Source of the DNA: Medicago truncatula
Taxonomy: Eukaryota; Streptophyta; Magnoliopsida; Fabales; Fabaceae
Direction: 5' to 3'
NCBI RefSeq assembly: GCF_003473485.1
Contig: NC_053045.1
Span: forward strand, 22,294,494 to 22,358,493
DNA: 64,000 nucleotides
Notes under the pieces: model-generated
Databases searched by the model: none
Told to the model about the DNA's origin: nothing
The model's input: the letters and a program-made list of their open reading frames with translations, nothing else
Shown here: positions 45,860-57,612 of the stretch, piece after piece
How the letters are laid out: every line of letters starts with the position of its first letter
Numbering within the stretch: position 1 is the stretch's first letter
Position numbers and translations under genes: made by a program

Positions 45860-46855
45860 AAGAAAAGTCTTGTACTAGTATTAAAATGGGATCACTAAAA
45901 TAGTTAGAGAAAAGGGATATGTGTGGACTAGGTCGGATATGTATTTTGTTTTTGTTTCTGGATCAAGAAAAAAAATAAATCGATCCAATAATTAAAACAG
46001 TAAGAGATATTCTTACATAGACACAAAATTTAAGCGCACATATAAATCAAAAATATTAAAAGATAAATAAAATAATCACATCAATCAATATCTCTTTAAT
46101 CCTCTCCTTTTAAATTTTTTGAATTTCATGTGTATTTGTCTAACAAGTAATATTTAGTGCTGTGTCTAATCAAGTATTTTTCAAACACTAAAGTTAATAG
46201 AAAATATTCTTTAACATTCTAACAATGGAGAAATGATGATTGACAAGAAAAATGGAAAGTAAATTGATAAAGTTACTCTTCATTCATTCTAACATTAATG
46301 TTACACCACTTTTATTTATCAATTAATAATTACATCATTTGTTTATAAAAACTTATTTGTTTTGCTTACTTAACTTATCAGAAATAATAGGATCAAAGAG
46401 ATTGAGATTAACTTCATAGGAAAAGTATAATTGATAGGAAGAAACATAGGAAAAACTCTTAGAATTCATTATAAATTGTATTTAAAAAGATTGATGAATG
46501 AGTATATGGTTGGTCCTTTTATAGACCTCAATTACCCTAACTACTTGTAACTAACTATAGTTCTTTCTAACTCACATTTAACCAACTCTAACTACCTTAA
46601 CTAACTCTAGTTATCTCAACATAACTAATGTTATTGGACCTCATTTAACATTCTCCTTTTTTCTTTTGGATAAAATTTTCTCACTTTTTTTATAATCTCT
46701 TTAGTAAGGGTCGATCTTGCAGGAATTTTGTCCTCCAAGTCCATTAGTTCAATAATTTGCATTTTTCCATTATATTCACTCAATTTCTCGTGTGGGTTGT
46801 TGTAGCATTCTACACTCGTTATATTTGTAATTCAGTTACAAATGACATATTTAAT
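45860..46855. other. Unassigned AT-rich stretch
   Basis: No gene recognised. A run of AACTAACTCTAACTACCTTAACTAACT-like short repeats lies at 46540-46620. Confidence 0.35.
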
Positions 46856-46859
46856 ACTC

Positions 46860-49850
46860 TTAAAAACAACAACCAAGTTATATCCTATTAAATGGGATCG
46901 CTTATATGGATTAAATTACGTCATAGTGTTTTATCATAAATCATATTTAGATCCAACTCATTGACCTCTAAATTTTTTCTAATGGTTTCTCTTATAGTTT
47001 TTTACGGTATTCCTCTATTTCTTTTGACATAACTTTCATCCATCTGATTTACCCTTCTTATGACGGCATCTACGGGTCTTCTCTCTAAATGTTCAACCAT
47101 CTAAGACTATTTTCTATCAACTTTTATACCATAGGTGCCATCCTCACTCACTCTATAATGGTGTCATTCCTAATCCTATTTCGTCTAGTCTTACCACTCA
47201 TCCAGCACAACATCATCGTCTTCACTACACTTACTTGATTCTCGTGTTGACTCTTAACCTCCCAACACTTCGTTCATACAACATCGCTGGTCTAACTGAT
47301 GTCTGATAAAACTTTTCTTTGAACTTAAGTGGTACTTTCTTATCACACAAAACACCTGAGGCTCTTCTCAATTTCAACCACTCAGCTTAAATACGATGAT
47401 TTACATCTGCTTCTATGTCTCCGTCATTTTGTACTATGGAACCAAGATTTTAAACCGTGTAATTTGGGGTATGATATGATTTCCAACTTTTACCTCCAAG
47501 GTAGACTAACTTCTCCTTTTGCTAAAGTTATATTCCATAAAGTTATATTCCATATACTTTGTCTTGCTTCTACTCAAGCGCAAACCATACGCTTCTAAGG
47601 CTTGTCTCTAGGTCTCTAGCCTCCCGTTCAATTCCTCCCTCAACTCACCAAGCAAGACTACGTCATATGCAAAAAACATACATCTCGGTGCTAACTCTTG
47701 GATGTGTTCCGTAAGTACATCTATACTAGTCGAAGCTTGCTGATACATATCCTTGATATAACGAATATAGGCAACCCTAACCCCTTTCTTCGCAAGTGCT
47801 TTCCACAAAATCTCTCTAGGAACTTTTTCATATGCCTTTTCAAATCAATGAAAACTAAGTGAAATTTTTTTTTATCCGTGCAATATTGTTACATCACACG
47901 TTGAAGTAAGTAGATTGCTTCCATTCATACCTGGAGAGAGCTTAACTACCGAACATAGAGAATTGGTGATGGATGTAAGGGTTAAGAGGAGTGTGAAGAG
48001 AAGAGGCCATAGCGGGGCTCCACGAATAAGTGGTGGCATTTAAAGGCTGAAAAAAAAAAAAAAAAAGGATTTTCCAACACAAGATCTTAGAGGAAGGTTT
48101 CAGGCAAACACAAGGAAGCTCTAATGATATGTGGGACAAGATGACAAATGAGATAAAAAAAAGTAGAAAAAACGCTTGGAGAATCTAGAGGTTTTGGGGT
48201 AAAGAATCTTGGTGGTGGAATGACAATGTTTAGAGTAAAGTTTGGATCAAAATACATTGTTTTAAAGATTGGTCTAGGTGAAAAAATACCGAAACTTGAG
48301 ATAAATATAAGATAGATAGGGAATGGACTAAGAAGGCGGTGGGCGAAGCGGGAACTCACACTTTTGAAGGATTATACCAATCTTTAGGTACCAAGGAGGG
48401 AGAGAAATCTATATATATTCTTGTTAAGGAACGAGAAAGAAAGATAAGAGACGTGGACTAAGTGAAATGTATTAAAGATGAAGAGGGTATAGTCTTGGTT
48501 CATATGAAAGGGATATTAACGATAGATGGAAGAAGTATTTCCACAACTTATTTAATGAAGGGTATGAGATCTTACCATATTATAACAGACTAGACATCAG
48601 AGAGGAGGACTAAAACTATAGCTATTATCATCGGTTCAAGAGCACGAGGTAAAAGAAGCGTTGAAAAGGATGATTAATGACAAGACAGTTGAGTCGCACG
48701 ACATACCTTTCGAAGTGTGGAAAAGTCTTGGAGATAGGAATTGTGTGGGTCACCAAACTTTTTAACGAGATTATGAGGACGAAGAAAATACCGGACGAGT
48801 GGAGAAGCTGCACTTTAATTCCCATCTATAAGAACAATGTGATATACATAATTGCGTGAATTATAGGAGAATTAAAATTAATGAGTCATACTATGAAGTT
48901 ATGGGAAAGGGTGATTTAACGAAGACTAAGAAAAGAAACTCGAGCTACGGATAATATAACCAATTTTATTTGATGCCTGGGAGGTCGGCAACATGATATC
49001 CCAATCTTGTAAGTGATAAGATGCTCCTCTCTTTTCCTAAAACACGTACCGGCTATATTAAGATCAAAAGCAGATGAAAAATCTAAGATTCATTTACCCT
49101 CATTTATCTCCCCGAGCCCATACCCCTCATGCAAGCCCTCGAAACCTCTTGAAACACTCCCTACATGCCCTTTTAAATCCCCTCCTAGAAAAATCTTTTA
49201 TCCTAAAGGGATACCCTGAATTACACCTTCTAACTGCTCCCAAAACTTTACTTGTGTTCTTTTATTCCTACATGAGGTACATAAGCGCTAATTACATTAA
49301 AAATGTCTTGTTCCACTACAAACTTTAGGTTTATAACCTAATCTCATATCATTCTAATATCCACAATATCGTTCTTCCACTCCTTGTCCATAATGAAGGC
49401 TACCCCATTTCTTGATATAACATCACCAGTGTACCAAAGCTTAAATTATTTCGCCTTTTTTCCCACTCACTTAGTTTCTTTTAGGCACATAAAATTAATC
49501 CTCCTCTTAGTCATAGTGTCTACTACTTGCATAGATTTTCATGTAAAAGTGTCCATATTCCAAAGTGAAACTTATTCTCATGAACTAGCTTCCTTACCTG
49601 CACTCGTTCACGAAGATGTGAGAACCCTTGCTTATTTTTCATTGAATCCAGAAGTCAAGCGACCCTTGCTCATTTGACATTGTACTCGAGCTATACAGTG
49701 CATTGCTTTTGGGCAACGACCTAACATTCACACTATTTTATAGTTAGTCCATGTCATAGAGACTCAACAAAGTTTTACGTTGACTGTCGAGAACACAACC
49801 CTCTCCTTTTACCCGGACTTGGGACCGGTCTTGGTAGGATTATTTAATAC
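46860..49850 (-). mobile_element. RTE-type LINE with internal inversion
   Basis: Three segments of one RTE-type LINE. The 5' segment (about 49020-49850, - strand) encodes the AP-endonuclease region. The middle segment (about 47945-49010) is on the + strand and encodes the linker and reverse-transcriptase start (ESWWWN, KLFNEIMRTKKIPDEWR, CTLIPIYKN, MPGRSAT). The last segment (46860-47930, - strand) encodes the rest (FHLVFIDL, ILWKAL-like, MFFAYDVVLLGE where the family has FADD, and the C-terminal RRNRIRNDTI region). In ancestral order the middle joins the last segment directly, so a 1.07-kb block has been flipped in place. Stops and frame changes are numerous, and the FADD motif reads FAYD. 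It is dead and fairly old. Confidence 0.8.
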
Positions 49851-50123
49851 TCTTCAAAAAATAAAAATTATTTCTTTTATAAAATAAGTTGTAACAAACA
49901 ACCACTTAATATTTTAATTTAAATTAACAATCATGTCATTTGCCATAATCAAATGTTCTACAATCAATCATGTCGTGAGTATAGTCATGAGTATTTTCCT
50001 TTTATCATCCTCCATGTGCGACAAGATCGAAAAGATTATGAATTCTTTCCGGTGAGTTAAGATTCTCTCTATGTCCAGGTATACTCTATTTATTTAGGGT
50101 ATTGGATGAATGACCTTGTAGCA
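49851..50123. other. Spacer left of the MULE
   Basis: AT-rich; nothing recognised apart from the possible 5' edge of the RTE element. Confidence 0.35.
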
Positions 50124-50193
50124 AAAAAGGATGAGAATTGTTGTTCCCACATGTTGTTTGGCTGAGAAACACAAGTAAATTACCCAAATACCC

Positions 50194-50609
50194 CCTCGGC
50201 AGTTAACTGCCGAGAAATTTGAAATCCGGCTGCAATTAACTGCCGAGGAAAACCTCGGTAGTTAACTGCCGAGGAAATGTTTCATCAGATGAAACAGCCA
50301 CCTGCTCCCCCTACACACTATTTTCTTCATCAACTTCATTTTCCATCTCCATTCCAATCCAAAAATCCAATATTTTTTCCATCAATCCTTGATCCAAAAT
50401 CATTCAAGCATCAAGCATAGGAGGTATCAACACACATTTGACGTAAAAAAATAGGTATTGTGCATTTTATTCGATTGATTTTTTTATTATTTTATGGGTA
50501 TCTACGTGAGTTACGTAGAACCCTGTCATGGGAATCCTCGGCAGTTAACTGCCGAGGCAAACCTCGGTAGTATAGTGCCGAGGAAAACCTCGGTAGTAAG
50601 GTACCGAGG
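50194..50609. repeat. Palindrome array, left end of MULE
   Basis: Copies of a 22-bp palindrome (half-site CCTCGGCAGTT, perfect in the best copies) lie at 50194-50214, 50228-50248 (one arm degenerate), 50253-50274, 50536-50557, 50562-50583 and 50588-50609. The later ones drift to CCTCGGTAGT. Three more are at the right end. The spacing and position suggest transposase-binding or promoter elements. They can form hairpins. Confidence 0.8.
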
Positions 50610-50777
50610 AACTCTTGGTGAAAATTTTTCACAACGAAAAATGGCAGCTACTGCCAATTTTCAAAAAAAAATTTCTTTTATTTTTTTTTTGTTTTTTTTG
50701 TTTTAATTCATCATGGCATTGATGTTTATACATTAGTTAGTTGTTAATTCATATTTATATGTTATATAATTATAGTA

Positions 50778-53719
50778 ATGGTAGAGAACGCGGAAGATGT
50801 TCCGGGAGAGACAAAACAAAATTTTGTTGAAAATTCCGGAGATGTCAAACCGCCTAAGGTTGAAGCGAAACCAAACATTGATGGAGCTTCTGTCAATGTT
50901 GAAGCTTCAAAGATGTTTCCGGCTCCGGTGTCCTCCCACTTCAAGCCCACGAGGTCGACACGGCTAGATTTTTTTCAGACGACGTCAAGTCGAAAGATAA
51001 AGATGAATTGCTTGAGTGGGTGCGTCGACAAGCAAATAAGGCGGGATTTACAATTGTCACACAAATATCAAGCTTGATCAATCCAATGTTCTGGCTAGTG
51101 TGTGAAAGGAGTGGAACTCACAATGTTCCGAAAAAAAAACCGAAGCATGCGAGAACGGGCTCAAGAAAATGCGGTTGCTTATTCATGATTAGTGGATATC
51201 AAAGTAAGCAAACAAAGGAATGGGGATTGAACATTCTTAATGGAGTTCACAACCATCCCATGGAGCCAGCTTTAGAAGGACACATTCTTGCCGGTAGATT
51301 AAAGGAGGACGACAAGAAGATTGTACGTGACTTGACCAAGAGCAAGATGCTTCCAAGAAATATTTTGATACATTTGAAGAACCAAAGACCACATTGCATG
51401 ACAAATGTGAAGCAAGTGTACAATGAACGTCAACAAATATGGAAGGCAAATAGGGGTGACAAGAAGCCGTTGCAATTTCTAATCTCGAAGTTGGAGTAGC
51501 ACAACTATACTTATTACTCAAGAACACAACTTGAAAGTAACACTATTGAAGATATTTTTTGGGCTCATCCAACTTCCATTAAGTTGTTTAACAATTTTCC
51601 AACGGTTTTGGTTATGGACTCCACCTACAAAACCAACATGTATAGGATGCTAATGTTTGAGGTAGTTGGGGTGACTTCAACCGATTTGACATATTCGGTT
51701 GGGTTTGGATTTATGACACATGAGAAAGAGGAAAACTTTGTTTGGGTTTTAAAAATGTTGCGTAAACTTCTTTCGTCAAAGATGAATATGCCTAAGGTGA
51801 TTGTTACCGATAGGGATATGTCTTTGATGAAAGCGGTTGCACATGTTTTTTCGGAAAGTTATGCAATGAATTGTTACTTTCATGTGCAAGCTAATGTTAA
51901 ACAAAGGTGTGTCTTAGATTGTAAATATCCTTTGGGCTTTAAAAAGGATGGGAAAGAGGTGAGCAATCGCGATGTGGTGAAGAAGATAATGAAGGCATGG
52001 AAAGCTATGGTTGAATCGCCCACTCAACAGTTATATGCAAATGCATTAGTGGAGTTCAAAGATTCATGTAGTGATTTCCCAATTTTTGTAGATTATGCCA
52101 TGACCACCTTGAATGAAGTGAAGGACAAAATTGTGAGGGCATGGACGGACCATGTGTTGCATCTAGGTTGCAGGACCACAAACAGGGTCGAATCGGCTCA
52201 TGCTTTGTTGAAGAAATACTTGGACAATAGTGTGGGTGATTTGGGTACTTGTTGGGAGAAAATACATGACATGTTGTTGCTTCAGTTCAGTGCTATACAA
52301 ACATCCTTTGGTCACAATGTTTGCGTGTTGGAACATAGATTCAAAGATGTCACTTTGTACTCGGGATTAGGTGGTCATGTGTCTAGATATGCTTTGGACA
52401 ACATTGCTTTGGAAGAGACACGTTGTAGGGAAACATTGTGCATGGACAATGACATTTGTGGTTGTGTTCAAAGGACATCTTACGGCCTACCATGTGCATG
52501 CGAAATTGCTACTAAGCTCCTTCAAGAGAAGCCAATTTTATTGGATGAGATATACCACCATTGGCTAAGGTTATCTATGGGCGAAGAAAGTAACGAAGTT
52601 GCTTTTTGTGTCGAGGTTGAGTTGAAGGCTATTGTAGAACATCTAAAGAAACTCCCTTTCCAAATGAAGCTTGAGGTCAAAGAGGGTTTGCGGCAGTTGG
52701 CATTTCCTGAAACCACCTTGATGTCTCCACCACCACGAAAAGTACCAACCAAGGGAGCAAAGAAAAAAGTCGACATTGCGAGGTCTAAAGGAAAAATTAC
52801 ATCGACTAGTCGGATCCCTTCTTCTTGGGAGGTTGTTGATTCCCAAAATCCGGATAGCCAACCGTCACCATCACCAACAACATCATCGTATAAAAGGAAA
52901 AAAGGTGCTCGTCTTGGTAAAACATCACTTTCCCCACTTCCACCACCTACTCGGTATCCAAAGCCTAAGGTTATCCCGGTTATGCGTCCTATTGATTATA
53001 TGCCACGCTTCATGCTTCCATTTATTGAAAAAGTGGTGGATGTTATCGGCGATGGACATTACGGATTCCGGGCTATAGCCGAGTTCATGGGCTTGACCGA
53101 AAAAAATCATCTCATGATCCGTACACATCTTATTCAAGAGTTGATAGATCATAGAGATGATTATGTTGAAGTATTTGCGGGTGAGGATCGTTATAACTAC
53201 ATTTTAAACGGATTACATCCTCCCTCAAATACAAAAACTTGTGCACATCTTGTTGATAAGTGGTTGACTTTTCCGGACATGGGACACATTGTTGCTAATT
53301 ATTACAAAATGTGTGTGGTGGTGTTGACAAATCTTGAAGTTGGAAAGTCGGAATCGTTTTTCCCACTAAGAGGGCCACCACCGCCGGGTAATCAAAAAAC
53401 TCCCATCTTGTGCCTTGGGGTAATTCCAAATCATTTTGTGCTTATTTCCTTGAAGAATGGTTGTGCACTACCTCCATCATCTACGGAGTGGCACAATCAC
53501 AAGAAAGAAGATGCGGTGACTTGGGAAGATGAGTATTTGGATCAACATGAGTTGTTCCGAAAGCTCATGGTTATTGAAAGTGGAAACAAACCGTCCAAAC
53601 CACAAAGGGAGTCAAACAAAGTGGCGCCTATTTTGTTGGACACTCCCGAAAAACCAAAGCAACAATTTGAAGTTATTGCGGAAGATGAGAAAGATTCTAT
53701 GTCACTTGATCTTCTCTAA
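50778..53719 (+). pseudogene. MULE transposase with FAR1-like, SWIM and OTU-like parts
   Basis: The order is an acidic N-terminal start (MVENAEDVPGE), a FAR1/WRKY-GCM1-like DNA-binding region (51008-51499: WLVCERSGTHN...KCGCLF...GVHNHP), and the MULE catalytic core (51584 on). Core residues are VMDSTYKTN (first Asp), VTDRDMSLM (second Asp), CYFHVQ and NRVESAHALL (Glu). A SWIM-like finger CGCVQRTSYGLPCAC follows, then a basic Ser/Pro-rich linker with KRKK, and a C-terminal OTU-like domain (VIGDGHYGFRAIAEFMG ... PNHFVLISLK). In OTU proteases the residue after GDGH/GDGN is the catalytic Cys; here it is Tyr. Two lesions separate the parts: a one-base shift at the T7 run 50969-50975 and an in-frame TAG at 51497-51499. 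From 51584 an uninterrupted 711-residue frame retains the whole core, so a shorter protein could still be made. It catalyses cut-and-paste transposition in the nucleus. Confidence 0.9.
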
Positions 53720-53863
53720 TCACTTGGTCTTTAATGAGTGATTTTTTTGTCGGTGTTAGTTTTTTTTTTTTTGGTAGAAATGACACCGACGTATTTTTTG
53801 GGGTCGAAATTGTAACGCCAATTTTTTGTGGCCAATATATAAGTAACATTATGTAATTTATAT

Positions 53864-53865
<2 letters not shown>

Positions 53866-53903
<38 letters not shown>
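53866..53903. repeat. (TA)n microsatellite inside the MULE
   Basis: About 19 TA units between the transposase stop and the small second ORF. Confidence 0.95.
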
Positions 53904-53906
<3 letters not shown>

Positions 53907-54049
53907 AATATGACTTTTATGTGGTAAAACTAGTGCAATACTTATTTATAGCTTATTAATGTTTACGCATTTGAGTTATTCGTTATTACATTCCATTTAA
54001 TTTTGTTCTAATCTATGATTCTTTTCTTAAAGCTTTTTTCAAGTGGGAC

Positions 54050-54394
54050 ATGTCTGAGGTTGCACAAATTGAAGGGCGTGTTAGGTACTCCGCGTTTAAA
54101 AAGACGGTTAAGGTTATGATAACGCCGACGGACTATCTTGACAATTTGAAGGCACAACTTAACACTTATTTTGAGCATCTTGGTGAAAATAAATATACAC
54201 GTCACTTGTTTGGTCAAATGCCATGCATAGACCTAGGAGAAGATAGAGATGAATACGCATGGAAAACGGCAAGCTATATGCCTTTGCTTATTCGCGACGA
54301 CGACGACGTCGGATTTATGTTTCGGAATATGGTGGAAGATAATATATTATATATGTATGTTCGTTCCATATGCAATTGCGTTGAATGTAAGTAG
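54050..54394 (+). CDS. MULE accessory ORF, PB1-like N-terminal domain alone
   Basis: An intact 114-residue frame 330 bp downstream of the transposase, same strand, inside the TIRs. It begins MSEVAQIEGRVRYSAFKKTV and contains an acidic block (IDLGEDRDEYAW), then MPLLIRDDDDVGFMFRNM and LYMYVRSI. The pattern 'I-DD-DV--MF------LYV' resembles the beta-grasp (PB1-like) domain that many plant MULE transposases carry at their N terminus; the match is from memory of the family. Here that domain would be a separate protein encoded after the catalytic gene. A role in dimerisation or regulation, in the manner of the second gene of maize MuDR, is speculation. Whether it is spliced to other exons is unknown. 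Confidence 0.55.
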   Translation: MSEVAQIEGRVRYSAFKKTVKVMITPTDYLDNLKAQLNTYFEHLGENKYTRHLFGQMPCIDLGEDRDEYAWKTASYMPLLIRDDDDVGFMFRNMVEDNILYMYVRSICNCVECK

Positions 54395-54691
54395 GGATTT
54401 AATTTAATGATGTGTAATGAGTAGTTTAATTATGGACACTTTGTAATGTTTTGAGTAGTTTAATTTGATGAATTTCAAACGTTTGTTTAATTTTAACCAA
54501 ATGTCGGTTTAATTTAATTATGAACAATTGTAAAAGATATTGTACTTATCTTCATTATGTCCGACTTTCAATCTTGTATGAATTATTTTGCCTTTGGAAA
54601 TGCTCTGGTTTAATTACAGGTAAAAACTGGCCGAAAAAATGGCTTGGAAATGTTTAGAATTATGCAGACCCACTGTCTGCATAATCAGTTT

Positions 54692-54773
54692 TCCTCGGCA
54701 GTTAACTACCGAGGTTTTCCTCGGCAGTTAACTGCAGCCGGATTTCAAATTCCTCGGCAGTTAACTGCCGAGG
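54692..54773. repeat. Palindrome array, right end of MULE
   Basis: Three copies at 54692-54713, 54718-54740 (one arm degenerate) and 54752-54773, inverted relative to the left TIR copies. Confidence 0.8.
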
Positions 54774-54843
54774 GGGTATTTGGGTAATTTACTTGTGTTT
54801 CTCAGCCAAACAACATGTGGGAACAGCAATTCTCAAAAAGGAT

Positions 54844-56087
54844 TCAACACATGTAATTTTTAATTAAAAAAAATTAAAACTTTGCTTCCTCTTCTTCTAT
54901 CGTAAGCCAGTAATCACCTCATAGCTTCATCTTCCTCAATCGTATCCCTCAGCGCCATATCTAACCACCGTTGCTTCTCTTCTCTTCCACACCAGTCTTT
55001 TCATTTACCCACTTTCACTGTAAAATATAATTATGTCTCTTATTCTGTCACTTTTACCCTTGCCAGTCTCTTTTACTGTAAAATTTCACAGAGATAATTT
55101 TGTCTTAAGGTGCTCAGTGGAAGGAGAAGTCGTTTTAAAAATAGGCTCACGGCAAAACCATTATAATTATGTCCACTGCCCACAAACACTTCCTTGGTGT
55201 TTTAATCTCATCATCGCACCAATTAAACACAAACAAAAAAATCAAAGTAATAAAACCAAAATAAAAAGCTATTGATGTTTCTATAAAAATAGCAATAATG
55301 GCCTCAGTGTGTGTAACATTCAGATCATCGATATAAAACCTCACTGAAATCCGCTAAGATAAAGTATATTATCATCATAATCAAAGAATTAACAGAGAAG
55401 AATCAAGATCAAATTTTCATGATATGTGCTCAGACAGCCAAGGGTTTGTAATCAAATTATGGATGAAGATTCCCATATCAGAAACTCTAGTCCACATAAG
55501 TATCGTCACAGCACAAAATTCAAACAGAAAATACATAAATTCAAAAGAACAACGATACAATGAAATTAAGATTGAGAATACAAAAATCCTAATGAACAAT
55601 AAAATGGTAATAGATGCTGAGAAAAATTGTTACTGAAGTGAGGCAGAGCTGGAATATATAGGCAGTGAAGTAAAGGAATTGGGGTTTATGAACAAGTGGG
55701 CGGAGGAACGTGTGGGTTTGGATCTTAAGTTTCAAACCGGAGGCCCATTATCATTTTTGTGTGTTTATTTCACTTTTGATATTTTCATTGATTTTTGTTT
55801 TTAGGGTTAAATATGTTTTTGATTCTTATAAATATACCAAAAAAATGTCTAGTCCCTCCAAAATTTATGGTAGATTTTTAGTCTCTCAAAAGTTTTTCAT
55901 CACTCCGTTTGGTCTATATTTTTTAGCCAACTCATGTCTAACCTTCATGATTTTTTAATGAATTTTTCAGAAAATGTGTGGAATATTATGGAAATATCTT
56001 AATTTTTTTTTTATGAAAACATGAATTAAATATGAATTTTTAAGCGCAAAAAATATAAGATACTAAATTGTTACTATTAGGCTTTGT
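54844..56087. other. No gene recognised
   Basis: Contains short open frames without family similarity. Near 55803-55960 there is a one-sided GGGTTAAATATGTTTTTGATTCTT...TAGTCCCTCCAAAA motif, similar to one arm of the MULE-type MITEs in this window. No partner arm or duplication was found. Confidence 0.35.
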
Positions 56088-56542
56088 TTGGGAGATTGGA
56101 GGGGAGGGAAAAGGAAAGTTTTGGAGGGTGAGAAATATATAGAGAAATTGATAAATCTTTCACAATTTTTTTTTAAAAAGCTAGGTGAATATATTAAAAA
56201 CCAATAAAAGCGCATCTAGTACAAGGTGTACCAAAGAAAAATAAAAAGTTCAAATGTTACAATAACACAGTCAAGCTACTACAGAGTAGCCGAAAGAAAA
56301 TAAAAATTTATGTTACAATTTGAAAACATAACAAAAGGCTCAATCTCCAAACCATGTAATCAAAATCGAAAAAGTCATATTACGATTTTAGCCACCAATA
56401 AGCTTGAAGTTTAAGATTTTCCAATAAATAGGAAAGTTGTTCCGTCTTATTATGAAAATGCTTCATATTGCGATCCTTCCAATAATATCAAGAACTGAAA
56501 TCCAAATTATTTTAAAATCAAACGAGACTTATTGGAACCCCC

Positions 56543-56900
56543 TGTAACACCTCGTTTTCCCAACATAAAAATTTCAAAAGATTTATCAGAGTATTCAACA
56601 TAAAAACGGAATGCTACACTTCTAAAAATCATAAATGAGATAATTAACTAATTATCCTTCAACATAAATCAATTCCAAAACATTGCAGCGGATTAAATTC
56701 ATCAACATAAATAAGTCTTGGCACGTAGGCCTCATCAAAACACCTCATAAATTCAGTTAAACAACTTATTCATAAAATCATAAAACAAATACGTAAAGAA
56801 ATAAGAAATAGCCACAAAAGATCTCATCCTGTTACATATCAGAGCACCTAAACGACTCAAAACTCAATAAAATAATAAAATAATTAAAGAGGGCGTTACA
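56543..56900 (-). repeat. Mini-LTR C, internally deleted fossil
   Basis: A 358-bp block with the same termini as LTRs A and D, inverted: TGTAACACCTCGTTTTCCC at the left and GAGGGCGTTACA at the right. Landmarks near the LTR 3' end (CATCCTGTTACATATCAGAGC, TTGGCACGTAGGCCTCATC, GCAGCGGA) are present, but the bulk of the 2-2.8 kb LTR is missing. It inserted into the L1 LINE in a C-rich site, so the 5-bp duplication (CCCCC/CCACC) is not informative. Confidence 0.75.
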
Positions 56901-56903
56901 CCA

Positions 56904-56917
56904 CCCCCCCCCCCCCC
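56904..56917. repeat. Poly-C tract (14)
   Basis: 14 consecutive C at the right edge of the mini-LTR. Confidence 0.9.
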
Positions 56918-57585
56918 ACAAAGACCTCCAAACTGATTAAAATGCTTAATTAACGAACCTTGAAGAGGTTGTAGAAGAACCTAACCAACCCAATATTAAA
57001 AGCCAATGATGACTATAAAAAACACAGGTAAAAAACAAATGGTTTTGATCCTCTACCATGCCACAAGTAGTCGTACACAAAGAATCATTGTAATCCAAAA
57101 TGTTTCTCCTAAACAAATTATTTTTTACTACTAATCTATTCAGGAACAAACACCAAATAAAAATATTGGCCTTAAGTGGAATTTGCTTAAGCCACAAAAC
57201 ACGACTAGAACGGTCATCAACGCTAACTTTAGAAGTTGTCAAAATATTGACTATGTATCGATGGGAATAATGAAGCTTCCAAATCCACCTGTTAGTCACA
57301 CCAACCTGCAAACCAACAAGAGATAGTTGGTCAACATACTCCCTCACCAACCCCCCTCCCTCACAAACAATCTCATAAGTCACTTCCACGCCTCACCACT
57401 TGATTTCCATCCTAAAGAAAACATCTCCACAACTGTGGATAATTTACTACTGCAAGATCAAACAACTTAGCATATCTAACATCAAAAGATACACCATCTA
57501 ACCACAGGTCCTTCCAAAACAAAGTAGAATCCTCATCCTCCGCATGTCTAATAATATTATCCGACAACCACCTATCATCTAACAA

Positions 57586-57612
57586 CCCCCCCCCCCCCCC
57601 CCCCCCCCCCCC
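57586..57612. repeat. Poly-C tract (27)
   Basis: 27 consecutive C inside the LINE coding region. Runs of this length are rare in plant DNA; the exact length may be an assembly estimate. Confidence 0.9.

Larger units (their letters stand above)
50133..54834 (+). mobile_element. Autonomous-type MULE, nearly intact and young
   Basis: The 4,702-bp element has TIRs of about 150 bp, both starting GAGAATTG(T/C)TGTTCCCAC and continuing ATGTTGTTTGGCTGAGAAAC with almost no mismatch. A perfect 9-bp duplication AAAAAGGAT flanks it (50124-50132 and 54835-54843). It carries a transposase gene and a second small ORF on the same strand, separated by a TA microsatellite. Copies of a palindrome lie at both ends. 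TIR identity, the exact duplication and the small number of coding lesions point to a recent insertion. Confidence 0.93.
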
